A stretch of 15,142 nt of DNA, from the NCBI GenBank assembly GCA_015233285.1, contig JADFYA010000041.1:1-15142 (forward strand), read 5' to 3'. The notes under the pieces are model-generated. The model saw only the letters and a list, made by a program, of their open reading frames with translations, was not told the origin of the DNA and did not search any database. Source of the stretch: Deltaproteobacteria bacterium (GTDB lineage: Bacteria; Desulfobacterota; JADFXK01). Position 1 is the stretch's first letter, and the number at the start of each line of letters is the position of its first letter. Below, piece by piece: positions 14,946 through 15,142 of this stretch. Position numbers and translations under genes: made by a program.

Positions 14946-14978
14946 GGGGCGTTGCCCTGGCCTAACCTAGTTCGCCCC
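14946..14978. repeat. Short GC-rich inverted repeat
   Basis: GGGGCG at 14946-14951 pairs with CGCCCC at 14973-14978, and CCCC-GTT-GGGG at 14975-14985 offers a competing small hairpin. It is the first of a series of palindromes running to the window end. Confidence 0.4.
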
Positions 14979-14992
14979 GTTGGGGGTTGATC

Positions 14993-15027
14993 GGAATCGG
15001 TCATTTATTAGAACCAGATCCGATTCC
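14993..15027. repeat. 8-bp inverted repeat (GGAATCGG / CCGATTCC)
   Basis: GGAATCGG at 14993-15000 is exactly complementary to CCGATTCC at 15020-15027 across a 19-nt loop. It directly abuts the long palindrome that starts at 15029. Confidence 0.6.
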
Positions 15028-15028
15028 C

Positions 15029-15092
15029 CTGCACCTTAAGTAATGACATTGACCTGCAACTCGCAACACAATGTCATTAACTTAAGGTGCAG
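15029..15092. repeat. Long near-perfect inverted repeat (23/24-bp arms)
   Basis: The left arm at 15029-15051 (begins CTGCACCTTAAG, ends GACATTG) is the reverse complement of the right arm at 15069-15092, except for one extra A in the right arm. The spacer is 17 nt. Arms of this length are far beyond chance. With no T-run it is not an ordinary terminator; a transposon end pair, a MITE or a structured recognition site are all possible. Confidence 0.85.
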
Positions 15093-15111
15093 AGAGTATT
15101 GGAACCATATA

Positions 15112-15139
15112 CCCAGGGTGGCGCTTCGCTGACCCTGGG
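15112..15139. repeat. REP-like palindrome (CCCAGGGT / ACCCTGGG)
   Basis: CCCAGGGT at 15112-15119 pairs exactly with ACCCTGGG at 15132-15139 over a 12-nt loop, which itself holds GCG-CTT-CGC and could extend the hairpin. Similar GC-rich palindromes occur as dispersed REP-type repeats near RAYT-type transposases in various bacteria; I recall that pattern but could not check it. The element touches the window edge. Confidence 0.6.
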
Positions 15140-15142
15140 CTA

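Noticed and set aside
1..15142. CRISPR arrays, tRNA or rRNA genes
   Set aside because: No regularly spaced direct repeats and no cloverleaf or conserved rRNA sequence were seen by eye on either strand.

Overview
The window looks like a piece of a Gram-negative chromosome: it encodes an outer-membrane beta-barrel porin and several exported proteins. The mix of a VIT/von Willebrand A protein, an OprP-like porin with an N-terminal helical segment, a SUMF1-domain exported protein and scattered IS debris would fit a Desulfobacterota ('deltaproteobacterial') or similar anaerobe. That placement is an inference from gene style only.

Layout. (1) 1-237 is the 3' end of a probable DUF4349/anti-sigma-like membrane protein, followed by a leader with a 17-bp palindrome over a candidate promoter, then a 790-aa secreted VIT + VWA protein with an AgmX/TonB-like C-terminus. 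(2) 3134-6265 holds two genes with visibly lower GC: a 620-aa cobalamin-binding protein whose B12 domain and C-terminal half resemble lysine 5,6- and ornithine 4,5-aminomutases, and an octopine/nopaline-type dehydrogenase. (3) An EntS-like MFS_3 exporter (about 6509-7795) converges, with a 10-bp gap, on an OprO/P-like porin (minus strand). (4) After a roughly 700-bp gene-poor stretch come a DrrA-type ABC ATPase and its ABC-2 permease (ATGA overlap), a 32-codon ORF with a strong ribosome binding site, and a secreted unknown protein that overlaps it. (5) On the minus strand lies an exported SUMF1/FGE-fold protein that lacks the catalytic cysteines. (6) The right end has a 46-aa minus-strand ORF, a 195-aa unknown protein with an odd charged N-terminus, an IS3-family transposase remnant with a terminus-like end, and a dense series of inverted repeats running to the window edge.

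The most interesting unit is the cobalamin-protein/opine-dehydrogenase pair. In known lysine and ornithine fermentation, a B12/PLP aminomutase hands its product to an NAD(P)-dependent dehydrogenase. Here a mutase-like protein has the B12 domain at the N-terminus, lacks the PLP lysine at the expected place, and sits beside a dehydrogenase of the opine family with its His/Asp/Arg active-site residues intact. This could be an undescribed amino-acid rearrangement and reductive coupling (or oxidative cleavage) route. The adjacent MFS_3 exporter is a possible but less secure partner. Family assignments rest on motifs and remembered family sequences, not on a search.
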